NCBI RefSeq assembly: GCF_000003815.2
Contig: NC_049982.1
Span: forward strand, 8,242,542-8,306,541
Direction: 5' to 3'
Origin: Branchiostoma floridae
Taxonomy: Eukaryota > Chordata > Leptocardii > Amphioxiformes > Branchiostomatidae
DNA length: 64,000 nucleotides
The position numbers were made by a program, and so were the translations under genes. This document shows, in pieces, positions 13,816-44,874 of the stretch (positions within the stretch are counted from its first letter, which is position 1; every line of letters begins with the position of its first letter). The notes beneath the pieces were generated by a model that was not told the DNA's origin, searched no databases, and worked only from the letters and a program-made list of their open reading frames with translations.

Positions 13816-14445
13816 ATTAGTGTCTTTGTGCTTCTTAAGTTACTTTTGTTATTGATGCATGGTATTCACTATCATATAATGTCAAGTTTAATGTGGATTT
13901 GCAAACTTCATGTCAGTACATGATGCAGAATTTAGACTTAAACCATTTATCTTGCCTCCCATAACTATACGGCTACAAAAATAGAAATAATGGCATAGTT
14001 TAATGCTTGATTGATTTGAAACAATGCCTCCTAATGTGATGATTGAGCATTGCAAGGGAATAGCAATCCAAAATATTTCTAAAGGTGTATCTTAGTCCCC
14101 ACCGAGTGACAGTGCAGTAGTTGAACATTAAGGGCACAATAAATCATCTTGTTCTGTAAACTACTTTACTAGTCAATGATTCCAGGAAAAGGTGATCAGG
14201 CGGTTTGTAATATTTCTCATCAATCAAACAGACATGAGTTGCCAGACTATTTGATTGAAATTAGTTGTACATGATACCTAGACTTAGGCTGTAATACTAT
14301 CATCAGTTAGTTACTAGGGGGCACTTCTGCACCTGATCCAGCCCAATCGCATGCTGATTTTGTGACGGTGAATGGCAGGCAGTAAGAGCAAGTGGAGGAG
14401 ATGAGAACAAAGAGTATCTCAACCCAAATCTTTAAATGGAGTCAC

Positions 14446-14451
14446 TTTATT
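14446..14451 (-). terminator. poly(A) signal of PRMT1
   Basis: TTTATT on the + strand is AATAAA on the minus strand. It lies about 1.65 kb past the PRMT1 stop codon at 16100-16102. Together with the signal at 13792 it leaves about 600 bp between two converging genes. The gap 13816-14430 shows nothing else. Confidence 0.6.
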
Positions 14452-15775
14452 GTAAACTTCAAAAACCTGTCATCACAATCATCTTGGCATTGTAGTCATG
14501 CGCAATGGATAAACGAAGACTGTGACATACAAAGTTTACCTACATTCACATGGCCAACACATACAGCTCCTTACGTACATGTACAATGTATACAATATAT
14601 AAGATGCTCGAACGAATGAACAGTATCAAGTTTGCCGGGTTGACTTGTAAAAGTAAGAAAGTCATTTTCACCAGTGAACTTCTTTTGTTTCTTGGTACAT
14701 AAAGTCTTAAAGCGTAAGGGAGGGGGATAACAATACATGGGGATTAAAAGGATTTCAATATTAAGCAAATCACAGCTATTCTTAAGATATTTGACACAAA
14801 AACAAGGCGGCATCTCTCCCCTCCTACACCGTGCTAGAGTGTTTCCTCCTTCTTTGGTCCTGAAAACAATGCCATTAACCTTGAAAAAAAAGTCCTAATA
14901 CTAAACATGTTTATATAAAGCTTATTCTCACTTACACCCTTTGAGGGGACAAGACTTAATCTTTCAGCTGCTTTTACCTTCGAATTTCTATTAGTGTAGG
15001 TTTGTCCTTGGTGTGTGGAGACTGGAGGTGCGAAATTTACATGTTGATAGCCATATACATCTCTTAGGGATTCAGGTAATTCATTGCAATGAGGGGAGAT
15101 ACATTCATACAAAGATTGTACTGTCCAATATAAACAACTTCTTCAAAGCCCAACCTGAACAAGGAAGTTCCTGTGGAAAGTTACCATGTAACAGAGAACA
15201 TACTTATTGACGGGACATTTGTAAATATTTAAGGTGCAATCACTACTTTGTTTATGCTGAAACACATCATAATGTATCTCAGCTGTTACAGTATAAGATT
15301 TCATAAGAACATTGATTCCCCATCTAAATACTAGCATAAGGTTACAGGAAATATAAAATGCAATATTAAGTATACTTTTCCTTAAATACAAGAAGTCTGT
15401 GTAACTCCACATGTCTCTTTAAGTTTCAACTTTTCAAATTTCTCCATGTTTTTTTCTTTAATGCCTTCTATTTTATGATTGGTTACTTTATATCTGACAG
15501 TTTTCTTTCAAAGTTTCTGATGCTTGCTTTTGTGTAAACTGTTCCTTCCTGTTGTAAAATTCTAATAATTTCAGAGAAGTTATTGTTCATTTTCTATGTT
15601 TCTCTCCAACATCAAAATAGTACTTGAACATCTTCTTGTTGTTAGAGGGTTAGGTCTTGGTGAGAAACTTCTGACTTTTCTTCCAAACTGCTGGAAAATG
15701 GACCAGAAGTCAAACCTTTTTCACCAGTTTGAACAGAAGTCTCACCATTAACTGTTGCATTTTTTTCTGTGGTTT

Positions 15776-15998
15776 CCTAATAGATCTCCCACGGGTCCCA
15801 AAGTATGCTGGGAGATACTGGGCACCATGGGTAGCACGGAGCAAATAATATCGTTGCTGTGACTCAACATGTATAGCAAAAGTGTACTGTGTCTAGGATG
15901 GTCTATGGTATCATAGTAACGGTATTATTTGTCCACTATGCTACCCATAGTGCCCTGCATCTCCCAGCATGCAATGGGATCTGTGGAGAGGTCTATTT
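15776..15998. repeat. long imperfect inverted repeat in the PRMT1 3' UTR
   Basis: The left arm (15776-15880) pairs with the right arm (15893-15998) about an axis near 15887. Exact paired words include ATGCTGGGAGAT (15805-15816) with ATCTCCCAGCAT (15959-15970), ATGGGTAGCA (15827-15836) with TGCTACCCAT (15939-15948), and CAAATAATA (15842-15850) with TATTATTTG (15923-15931). The arms are about 100 nt with scattered mismatches and small gaps. It lies about 100 bp past the PRMT1 stop codon, so it would be transcribed. A foldback MITE is the likeliest origin. Confidence 0.85.
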
Positions 15999-16099
15999 GT
16001 CCTTATTTCCGTGCTTTTTTGAATGGCATATTCCAGGATCACCTGCAATGGTACTGGACTATACCATTCAGAAATATTGCAGGTGAGTTTGGCACGGCT

Positions 16100-33589
<17,490 letters not shown>

Positions 33590-33940
33590 TTTGTACCACG
33601 TGCTTGAAGAAGAATGTGCCAACCTCTGACGCAGGGGGTGTGCCTAAATTTTCATACTTTTAGCAAACTATTTCCTCCCAAAATGCAAATAATTGTATAG
33701 TATATCAGTATAACCACAATATTTTGATATGATCGAAATCTTAGATATTCTATATAAGCGTCAGTAAGATTATTTAGAAATATCCCTGAAAATTGTATTT
33801 CTCAGGTATTGGAATCGTCTAATGGCCTTGTTGACCCTGATATTTCCCATGATCCACTGCGCCCCATTTCAACTTTCCCATTTAGCAAATCTTTGTTTAC
33901 AGTCCGGTTAAAACATATTTACGTTCTCATTGTGGAGTGT
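33590..33940. promoter_or_regulatory. probable bidirectional promoter of PRMT1 and the CD151-like gene
   Basis: The PRMT1 start codon on the minus strand (33587-33589) and a strong candidate donor on the + strand (cggataaag|gtgagt, 33973/33974) diverge from this short interval. I see no obvious TATA box. The role is inferred from geometry; transcription start sites are not visible. Confidence 0.4.
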
Positions 33941-33973
33941 TGTCGCACTTATCGGGCGTCACAGCGGATAAAG
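33900..33973 (+). other. candidate non-coding first exon of the CD151-like gene
   Basis: The stretch ends in a near-ideal 5' splice site (aaag|gtgagt at 33974). The CD151-like coding exon 1 is preceded by an acceptor (tgttctgcag ending at 45662), so an upstream non-coding exon must exist, and this is the best donor seen near PRMT1. The 5' limit is arbitrary. If correct, the first intron is 11.7 kb. Confidence 0.35.
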
Positions 33974-36900
33974 GTGAGTACAATACGGACACATTAATCG
34001 TTTTTTGATAGTTTTGTTCGGATGACATTGAGGAGAGAGGCGCGACAAAAAGGTGTTCTACTTGTGTTGTTTTGCAGACGCCCCTCCCATTTATTAGGGT
34101 TGTCCGCCTTTTCTGTAGCTATCCCTTGCCTCGTGGGTTTGTATAAGGATCTTTTCAAAGTTTCTGGAAAAGTTAGATCGATTGTAATATTAAAGGAAAG
34201 AAGTATTGTACTGAGAGGAAGATCTTTTGAAAGCGCAGCAAAATGTCGTTTTGGAGTGAAACGGTTTTTGGAAGAAGTGTCTGAAACTAGTGAGTCAGAA
34301 ATAATTGAACCACTCCTACGGAAGGGAGGGGAGATGCGGGGGACAAGTTTAGTTCAATGTCTGATCTGTATCTTATCAACTACAAATGTGCTAAATATGT
34401 CCGTTGTAAGTCCGCGTTGCACTTGTGTAAGTCATGTTCATGTTGAATTATTTCTAGTCTAGAGGAAAAAACATTGCAGAATTAACATCTATTATCATAA
34501 TACCGGTACGTTTACGACGATTTCTCTAGCCATACTGATTTGACAAATTGTCAACGCATCATTTTCTCCAGTTACATGTTGCTGCTATAGGTTACCCTTG
34601 CCACTTCTTCTGTGTAACTTTTCTGCCACTCTTGTCCTGCTAAAAGCGTAATATTGTAATTGTAACACGCCGCGGAATTACACGGCGAACGGGCGCGTGG
34701 TTGGGAGGGGGTACAAAATACCGGTAGGAAGAAACACGGCACAATTAACTGCCGCTATGTACATTTATACATCCTCTGATGTTCCTTCCTTTTCTGTCAG
34801 TAAATGCATAAAACATAAACCTGCATGAGCATACAAAATGTCATGAGAAAACGGACGTATACTGTCAAGAATTTTCATTTAACTTCTGTCCGTCACAACC
34901 GCTATGACGTAACACTTCACTGCTAGCGTAGATATAAAATGGCGGGAAAATGGCTGCGTACGTTCAATTTTGCCCATTCAGTCGTAGATCCGGGCTATTA
35001 TGCAACGGTTCTTCACACTTTTACATGAGTTGTAGGTCACCAACAGAAATTCAAGATTGTTGTAATGTTGAATCATGTTCGTCTTGTGCCGTGAGCATGT
35101 GTAATTATGATCTATATAAATTTGGCAATGAATGTGACAGTGTGTTCGTCCCACGACGAGCTGCCTACCCCGAAATTTAAAAAAAAGTATACTGAAAACT
35201 TTTGGCCTTGTTGTCTTCGAATGCATTGTTATCGATGCTTTGTAAATTGTGTATTGGACACCTAGATGTCTAAAGTGTGCACAGCTCAGAAATAACTATT
35301 GTTGCATGTGTAGATCTCTTTAAGTTCCAGTATTTTTAATCTACCGGTATAAGTCTTACTACCGGTATTATGCCAATGCATGTTAAAGGAAAGAAGATTA
35401 GTTAAAATCCTTCTTACGCTACAAGATCCTACAACCTTAGCATGAGTGAACTCTATAAATGTCATGCTCTGGTAGTCCAATCATATATTACCATTTACCA
35501 AAGCCATTTCATTATGTAGTTTGTTGCCATCTATGCACATTGCTTTGATTGATCTAATGGTGTGCCATATTGCACCAGAGCCCATTACTGAAATTGGTTC
35601 CATGGTTAGGGATCACCACATGTGTGTGTGGGACCTTGACCAGGGCCCAGCTGTAGAGCCACGTTATTGGGCACAGAGTTAGTCATGCTATGAATAACTG
35701 ACATTCTTTTACTCAGAATGTGGGGGATGTTGCTTTGGAATTCTCCATTCAGAAATTCACATGCATTTTTTTCTGTAGTAAAGGGACATCAGTGCTAGAT
35801 CTAGGGCTTCGACTTTTGAGAAATAATCTTTCCCTATTTTATTAAGGCAAACGTCTTATTTTGGGCAAGAGTTGAGGTGTGCAATAATCATGTCAATAAA
35901 TCAGCCCTTTACAACCTCTACAAAGCTACAAGCTACTTTCCTTGAATCACAAGTTTTGTTCATCTTTTTCTGCATGCCAAGGCCTAGTTCTTTTACCCAA
36001 TGTCACTTCGCTACAGCTTAACAGTACTAGTCTGAAGAAAGAAAGTTGACACTAATAGATCCAAGGTACAAAAACAATCTCTTTTGAATGACATCATCAC
36101 CCAACACTGTGTTAACAATGGTCAGACCTTGTCATACAAGCACTTGCTTATTTGGTGCCCTTTCCAGTTCACTGAGAAGCTTTGAGCCAGGGTGACTTTG
36201 ACATTTATTTTTCCACCCACGGGTTGGCTTAGGTTTCCACCTACAACTTCCTGTACAGGCCCTGCTGTCACTTCACTTTTGTTGTGGTTCAGAGATATGC
36301 CCTCAATCAATGCTTTAAGCAAGCATGTAAATTGTGTTACAAGCCAGTTAACATTTCAAACTGACCTTTGCTTTCAAACTAAATGAATTAGGACTGACTT
36401 TCCATCTTCAAATCAATCAGTGGCTTCTTTATGTTTTTGCATCAACAATTCTTTGAAGCTTTCTTGGGTTACATCGTAAAGGTGCTATTAACCATTGCAT
36501 TGGTCCATTTCCTGCCTAAAACTAGCTACTAGTACACAATCACTGTTTAAACCTTTATTAGGGGACATTAAAAAACTGTATCATAAATCATTTTATAGCC
36601 CACTTTTACCTGTGTACATAAAAGAGCGTCTTTGGGGCATCGGAACCATAAACATGTAAAGGTGACTTGTAACATGCTTCAGCTGAACCTAAAGCACTTA
36701 GAGGAAATCCAGAACGTGACTATGTTATGTACTCTGTAGGCTACCCTGGCCCCAGACTACACAGTAGTCACAACCCCCTGTACCCTGCAGTGACTCTGTC
36801 CATGTTTGACATTCTTGTTTGGTCTCACAACAGAAGTGTTGTCTGTCAGATAAACCGACAGGTTCTGGTTAACCAGACCTGCCACTGGACATAGAGCACT

Positions 36901-37434
36901 TCCAGGGATGCCACCTTGATGTTTTCTCCAGATTTCTCTCAAAGAAAGAAATCTGTACTTGATGCTTACCATCAGAACTTACTCCCCAAAGTTTGAAATG
37001 GTGGGAAGAAAACTCAACTGTGCTTCCTAGTCTTACTGATGATTGTCATGACCTCCTTGCAAAGTGTTGATGTTATTTGTACAATGCCTGTATACAAAGA
37101 CTTCACAAAAGATGCAAGGTTGTGAGTTCCTAGGTAAAGCAGAAGACACAATGTTCTTAAACGTTTGCTGAGCCCACGTGGACATGTGGGTCTGTTTGTA
37201 CAACAAACGTCAGCTCAAACACTAACTTCTTTTCAAATAGTTACAAACGTCTTCCTGTGAAATACTCGTCACTCCTCAGAAGCCTCCAACACAGGCTTGG
37301 AGGGGCCTGAATAACACGTGGAATAAAAATTCTGTTACAGTAAAATGTTCTCCCAGATCAAGGAGCTTTATGATAAAAGCGAGGAGCTCCTTGCTCAGAT
37401 TCAAGCATTATGTATGGTATAGCTGGTATGGCAT

Positions 37435-37600
37435 CAAATGGCCAAGTGGGTAGGCTAGTGGCTAAGGCTAGTGGCTAGGCTGTGTTGAACATGAGATTGA
37501 GAGGTCATGGGTTCGATTCCTGACATTCCTGGCTAGACTTATGTGTCCTTCAATGGGAAAGGAACTTTACACAAGTTCCTTCACTCATGGTTGGGGTCAG
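37435..37600 (+). mobile_element. tRNA-derived SINE
   Basis: A RNA polymerase III B box, GGTTCGATTCC, at 37510-37520 matches the consensus exactly and lies in tRNA T-loop context (catgggttcgattcctgac). Upstream, gtaggctagtggctaaggc resembles an A box in which a short segment is duplicated. There is no tRNA acceptor stem or anticodon arm, so this is a SINE head and not a tRNA gene. The 3' limit is uncertain. Confidence 0.6.
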
Positions 37601-37652
37601 GTAAAATGCTGTGGAAGAAAAGGAATGGGCTCCACAGTACTTGCCTAAAATG

Positions 37653-38882
37653 AGGGTCTGCATGGGGGGGTCTTGGTAACGCTTAACGGTGAATTCAGGA
37701 GGCCCGGTAACGGTTAACGGTAAATTCAGGAGGCCCGGTAACGCTTAACGGTAAATTCAGGAGTTACAAAACATAACACCGTTGAAAGTAACATTGACGT
37801 GCATTCCTATTTATACAACGCTAGAGTAGGGCAATGGGGGAAAATATCCGTCTAATGACCAAGCAAAAGGTGCCCGGAACCCGGAGGAATGACAGGTCCA
37901 TGACATCTGTAAATTGACGGAGGCAGAGTTCCCGGCCAGCCACAGAGACGGCGGCGGAAAATTTCTTATGGGGGGATTGGACTATTGTGAGTTTCAGCAC
38001 CTGGAGCGCCGAAGGCGCGACGCATTCCAGGGGGTCCGGGGGTATGCTCCCCCGGGAAAATTTTAAAATCAAGACCCTCTTAAATGCTATTTCCTGCATT
38101 TTCGGCAAATTTTGCCGACTGACTAAGCTAGGTTGATTTTGACATTTTCATCAAATTACACAATGATTATAGCTTTGGCCTCTTCCCCCAGAGCCCCAGA
38201 CATATTTTACCATTTCGCCGCTCAGAAGGCACGGGACGTTGCAATATAAGTCCGGGAAAATTTAAATCTGGACCGTCTGAAACGCCATTTACTGCATTTT
38301 GAAGGACGCATTCTGCTGTAAGACGAAGCTAAATTAAATGACATGTTATTAGAGAGAAAAGTTTTTTGTGCCTACCCACGCCCCTAACATATTTTCACCA
38401 TGTCATCGTGAGCGCCAAAGGCGCCAGCCGTCGCAAGGAAGGTCCGGAGAAACCTCATTTTCTGCATTCTTTGAGTACTTTTTGACCGAAACTAAGCTGA
38501 GTTTACACTGAAATCTGTATGAGCGATAAAGTTTTTGAGGGCGACGCTTCCGCAACATATTTTACCCTGTCCAGAGCCGAAGGCCGGGAGGCTCGGAGAA
38601 AATTTTGAAATCTGGACCCTTTGAAACGCCATTTCCTGCATTTTCCGGGGTTCTATCTGGCATTTGACTTCGTGTGTATAACGGGTTACGAAAAATTTCT
38701 TGGTAACGCTTAACGGTGAATTCGGGATAACAAATAACGGTTAACGTTGAATTAAAACGACCAATAACGCGTCACGAAGAATATACCGATAACGGTTAAC
38801 GTTAAATTAGAGAGGGTCGGTAACGATTAACGGTGAATTAAAATGGCTCGTAACGCTTAACGGAAAAAGGCATGCAGACCCT
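37653..38882. mobile_element. 1,230-bp non-autonomous DNA transposon with 8-bp target duplication
   Basis: The left end AGGGTCTGCATG (37653-37664) is the reverse complement of the right end (38871-38882). Both are flanked by CTAAAATG (37645-37652 and 38883-38890). Arrays of taacg(c/g)ttaacggt(g/a)aatt lie just inside each terminus (37673-37764 and 38700-38865). The core (about 38005-38690) is four degenerate tandem units starting near 38009, 38217, 38408 and 38573. Each begins with a (a)gcgcc(g)aaggcgc-like palindrome and contains a variant of tccgggaaaatttaaatctg and cgccatttcctgcatttt. No transposase is seen. The superfamily is unclear; 8-bp duplications fit hAT and a few others. Confidence 0.83.
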
Positions 38883-41800
38883 CTAAAATGGATTAACAAC
38901 CTTCTGCCCCTATATAATGTGCTCAAAGGCTATAGGACCTTTACCCTTATCTTATCTAGAGCTTTTTGCCTGCCTCCCATAACAATAAAACAATTGTGTC
39001 TAAAGTTGCAAATTCTAAACTTCTTTGGGGGATTGAGGGGGGAGATGAAAAGATGACAGAGCACATTTTTCAAGTGATCATTGTCAGGTATCCCAAAAGA
39101 CATTATGGGTAGGAGTGGTAGGAGTGGGCACTCAAAGTACCAGGTCTCAGTCTTACCCTGTCCCATGTGTATAGGAAGGTAGCAAGATAAGATCACCTCT
39201 TATTTCTAATTGTTTTTATTACATCTCATATCAGATGGTAGAAGAGGATGGTGTGTTTTCCTGACCTGGAAAGTGTCTGTGGGAGGTCTGGGATCTATTC
39301 TCCAAGGATTCCTTTCTGTCAACTGCCCAAACATTTGATGTGTGCCTGCTGATGATACACTTGACAGGTGTCAATCAACAATCATGTTTCAAGTGTAGCT
39401 TTGTTTGTTTTGTGTGCCATACTGGGGGTGGGAAATGCAGGTTTCCTGATAAAGGTTTTGGAAGTTGTCAAGTTTTCAATCTATTTTACTTTTTAGTCTG
39501 GAAAGTCACCATAAGGCAATACAAAATAACCGCCATTTACACAGTTATTATCAAGTCAAATTCTTGGTTTCTTTGGATGCTGAATTTGGTAAATGAATAG
39601 CTGCTATGGGGATATTGGCCAAAAGAACTTATTGAAGTGCTTTTTCATTATTTCATTCTACCATATTATTTTATTCTTTTGTGTTATTTTGTTACATCAC
39701 TAAAGATAACAAAGCTATATATAACTATTACATGTATAAGACTTCTTTAAATTCAGTTATTATAGTACATCAGTGCTTGTATAACCGAAGCTGAAGGTGT
39801 GGGTCTTAGGGACAATCTAATCTATATTTATTTACTTATTTATTTTTAGCCAACATTAGCCTGATCACTTGATCCACAAGTGTAAAGGAGGCTTAGGTAT
39901 GTACAGTGGCTTGTGATTTTGTTGGAGGTTTCATCGAAAAATTATCAGTTCATGCCAGAGAGAAGTGCTGTATCAGTTTCAGTATTGAGAAAAACTATAA
40001 TGTTGATTCTTTTTGAGTGAATTTAGATAGGCTATACTAATTCTTTCATCCATAATTCCTGCATGACCCCGAACATTGATTTAAGAGCTTGGTACAGCAG
40101 TTTGGGGTTGGCCTGTATGCAGGTCATGCTGGGTGTAGAGAGACAGGTGCATTGGGATTAGGATTGCCACTGCACTTTTGATCTTTATAAGAGCTAAATA
40201 AAAATCAATATTATGCATATTTCCAACCAAAAATTACTAAAATCAAGGGATTACACTGATTCATGTATCCTGTATTCCCCTTCACACCCTCCCATGTTGG
40301 GACGACATACCACGAGTATACATGCAGTGATGTAAACATGGCCGGGCAAACCGTCCCATGGCTTTATTTAGTAAAGTGTCATCCAAGCAAACTCTGGAAT
40401 GTGTGAGAGACCAACAGCAGAGGGAGTGGGGAGGGGCTGCACTACTGCCCTGTATGTAGCATCTGGAAAACAAGAAAATTAGGGAATCTAAACTTTTTTT
40501 TCTATGACATGTTATTATAGTTATCTTTTTTGCATATTAGTGCATAGTTGAAGTATTTTAAGTTTTTTTCTATAGCCAAGAATGGAAACGATGAAGAAAA
40601 CAGTCCGCTATAAGTCAGGATAGGAAGTGATGATACCTTGTACACCCCCATGTCATTAGATGGACTGTTCCTGACTGCCATGATCTGTGCTTCTACATGT
40701 AGGTTTGACCCCTGGTGAATCGGGACCAAGAGCAGAGGGGGAATTGTTCAAGAGTTCAGCTGATTTTTGACAGGAAACGTTAGGATTACAGATTCTGGCA
40801 AGTATGAATTTTCTATGTATGAATCATGTCATAGCGATTGCGATTTGTCTAACTCAGTTGCCGTTCAAAATAAAAACGTACTAAGCTAATTAAATTTTTT
40901 TAGTACATCAAGTAGAGAACATTCTTTATGGATTGTGTCCAGTACATGGCCATGGTAAAACAATTTGGGCGAAAAATCCCTGTAAACGATAATAAACTTC
41001 TTGTTTTGTCACAAGAAAGTCTGAAATCAGTCTCACTCACGGTCACAAACTCACTATCTGTTGATGTCAAGGTAATTATACTGCATATTCTATCTTTCAA
41101 ATTTGGGACAGCTGAAAATATTTTGCTCATTACTAAGTTTACACATTTAGAGATGCGTTGAGAACTTTTCCTACAAAAGTAATATCCATGGTGCTTGTTT
41201 GTGGCAGAAGAACTGTCAGAAATTGGGCCCAGCAGCGGTAACAAGCTGTGTGTGTGACTTGACCTTGTCTCCAGTGAACCCAAACATTGTTAGCTGGTGT
41301 AATCCCTGCCTGGTAGGAGGTGAACCATGGTGAAGTAAAACACTGGATAATCTAAACCACCTCTGTACAGTCTGGAGATGGTTCTCCCTGTAACTCAGTG
41401 GGGTGCTCCAACCAGCTTGTAGAAGTGAACTCTGACTGGACTTGACATTGAGGTGGAATCTGAGGTTTTTCTTGGATAATTCAAACCCTGCGGCCATTCA
41501 GGGAGATTTCATAAAATTGCGTGTGGCCCTTTTTCTTTTGCTCAAAAATCTTGTCAGGTTGACACCAAAAGGAAGATAATGAACAAGACAAAAAAGTACA
41601 TCTTTATTTGATACCATTATTCCTGAAAGGAATGCAGGGAAAAATCTACTTTCCCTTTTGAGGCTTTTCCATGGTTTCCCCCATTTGTACCATTTCCTGT
41701 TTCTTTGCCCAGTTCCCCCAAACCTCTTAAAGTTTTATCCCAGTGTTTGTTTGTGGTGTGGTTTCTTGTCTTACTTTCTCAGCTGCCAATCTGCACTGAG

Positions 41801-44800
41801 GATTCCCAGATCAGTGTAGGTGCCCCATAATGAGACCTTATCAAGAACAGCAGTGAAAATAACCACTGGCTTATCCCTTCCTCTAATGAACCTGTCTTCT
41901 CTTATCTTGAAAGCTGTCCATCAACTTGCAATCCTTCAGGAGAGCCACCTATTGATAAATAACAGTATTGCAGGTTTTCATGTAGGTAGTAGACTGTCAT
42001 GAAATGTCAACAAGTTGAAGGTTCATGTTTGATGGATTTGGGTTGTAAATACGAAGAGATTATTAACTTCTGACATAAAGGGCTTTGGTCTGATGTACTG
42101 TTGTAATTTTTTTCGTAATCGTTATCTGACAAATTTGTGCCAAATCACTTGATTTGTGTGGTAATAAAGCTAAAGCTGTCCCTAAAACCAGACCATACAG
42201 TCTATTGACAAAGGAATGTTTGCTTCTGCAGGGAAGCAAGCAAAAAGACCAACAAATTTTCTCTTATCATGTTATGTTGAGAAAAATGAATGCAACCTTT
42301 CAGTAATATTGTTTCCCGTTGTACTATTATAGGAAAGTTTTTCTCGGATAAGAAGTTCGAATTCCTTGAGAGATTAAACAATTCTATGACACACTGGTTT
42401 CCATGGTACTATGAGTGGAAGCCAAGCCTGGTGACCCTGCCAGGACCTTACAGTTAAAGGTTACACACAGGCACAGTGATGCTATTGTGTCTCTGAAAAA
42501 CTGTCTAACAGTTTTTGTACAGCTGTTTTCAGCAGTTTGTGAGCGAGTGTGTTCACCAGAAAAATATGGTTATTTCAGAAGAGTGAAAGGGATGAAATAG
42601 CAAGTTAAAATTCTAAGGTGTGAAGTCTAGAGTCTTTTAGCTTTTGTCACAACTCTCTATAGTATAGAGATACTGTGCATTTTATTTCATAAGCCTTATT
42701 ATACGTATTTCATGACATTAAAAAAAAGTGCAGCACATTAGATATCTTTATTGTCCCCTTGACTTCTATCATTCCACATTCCACAAGAATTTTCTCCTCC
42801 TTGGTCCAGTCCTTGAGGATTACTGGAAAGCCCCTGTCTTGTAAAAAAGCCCCCTGTGTTGTAGATGTCATGGTCCATTGATCTGTAATGATGAGGAACT
42901 GATAGACTGGAAGTTGTTCACACCTAATTAAAAGGAATTGTTAGCAAATGAATATTTTGCACTACAAAAACAGTATTTAGTGATCTTCTTTCATTGTCTT
43001 GTACTACCAAACAATACAATCAAATTCCCATTCATTACTTTAATGGACTTAGAGATTTGATAATCAATGGTATCAGGGTTTAGTGTCTTCTTGATAAGTC
43101 TTCTTGTCATTGTTATAGGGAAGAAAAGTGCCCTACTGTTCTAGTCCTGTACACCATTAGATAATATTGATCAAGCCCAAAGTTATTTCTCATAGGAATA
43201 AATGTAAGACAATTTTCATATGTCTCATCATTTATACATATTCATTGACATTTTATGTATATGAGTTGATGATTTGGAAATATTCTATCCATAAAGTAGA
43301 TTATGCAGATTTCAGCAGTTGGCGGCAATGCACACATTTTGGCAAGGACTTGCCTCATTGAAGCCATTCATCATAAAACTGCCTCAAGATGAGAATATGT
43401 AATACATATACCATAATTGCTAACACGCTATTCAATGCTCGATTGTATCCGAAAACAGTCCTGTCATATCAGATCATTGATGTTGACATGAGTCTCCTGA
43501 GGTTGTTATCCATAAAACCCAGTTGGTGAGGCCTTTTGTGAGACAGATGACACACTTCCCCCGGGGCAAACCGGCCCCTCCTCCCTCCCATTGTCCTTGC
43601 CTGCATATTTGTGGCACAGAGCCAGTCGGGTCAGTTTGGCACACAGGGTACGACCATAGCGTCTTCCCCCGTAGTCTGTACAGAAAGGGTAAGTCTGCTG
43701 CTTTTCTGGTGATTTTACTACACTTACGAGCAGTTGCAATCAGCTCTGAGCTGGCAGGTACCTTCTTTAGGGAGTTAACATTTCTATGATATTGTTTTTG
43801 TGTTGTAATTGTGGCTACAATAGACCCCGTGAAGGTTCCCTACCCTTTCCCATTCTACTCTCATGGATAACAAAGGACCTGTGAAAACAAAGGTTCAGTT
43901 TGAGTGACTAGTTTAAAAGATTACTACTATAAACAAAAATAGGTTTGATCAAGAACTGCCAACATCGTCGTTACTTATATCAACTTTGATTTCTTAATTG
44001 CTGTTAGCATTTTAACGTTGATTGAGATACACAAGGTAATGGCGTGAAAGTATACCTGACAATTGTGAAAAATGGTGTCTCCTGCCCATTTAGCCCTGTT
44101 TGACCCCAACATCTGTTCTCGTAATGTCTATCTGATAGAGTCATTTGCTCCTTTTGGGCTCAATAAAGGTTTATGAAGGGAGTTAGATATATGAATGCTG
44201 TAAGAAGAAGGAATCTGTGCCAGTGAGGGACTCCTGGTGTTATTATGTTGCCAGAATGCTCGCAGGTCTACAGACTGTCAAGTGAAGGGAGTTGCTACTG
44301 AACTAAACATCCTATCCTCTACCTAAACTGTAAACAAGTGGTGTGATCACTGTTCTGTATACATGTAGTTGTTTGTTTACATCTATGATAAAACATGGGC
44401 TAGATTATTCAGGCTTAAATGTGCCTATCATCCTAAGTGCCAAATACCCACCTGAACCCTGCAATTTGCAGGTAAAGACTAAAATTTACTAATGATTTGT
44501 CAAGCTCCCCTGAAAAAAGATGTCTCAGCATGATTAGTCACAAGGTAGTCAAGCTCGGGGCAACTTTATTTGCAACAAAAGAATGCATTTATTTATCTGT
44601 TTGTTTGGCTGGCATACAAATGCAAAATAAGGCATTAACTATTATGACTTTTGTCTCAAGGTGCATACTTCTTTATAGACTTCCGATGAGAGTCTTTTTT
44701 CCCACTTCATAACTAGGATTTTTTAATCCATGAGGACTATCCACCTCTCTCCTTTAGGTAATTTTTGCAATGGCATAACTTAAAAAATCTCTTCAGACTA

Positions 44801-44874
44801 ACTCACTATGGTACAAAGAAGAGACAGGATGTGACACAAAGGAAACAGGCAGGCTGTCATGTCTGAACTGTACC

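Noticed and set aside
14834-15112. 92-codon minus-strand frame in the PRMT1 3' UTR
   Set aside because: It lies downstream of the PRMT1 stop codon with no recognisable domain; most simply explained as UTR.
34022-34462. 146-codon open frame on the + strand just beyond the PRMT1 promoter
   Set aside because: No domain or motif, no splice or upstream context, and composition like random AT-rich sequence.
37500-37530. Possible tRNA gene because of the perfect B box
   Set aside because: No acceptor stem, anticodon loop or correct spacing to the A box; better explained as a SINE.
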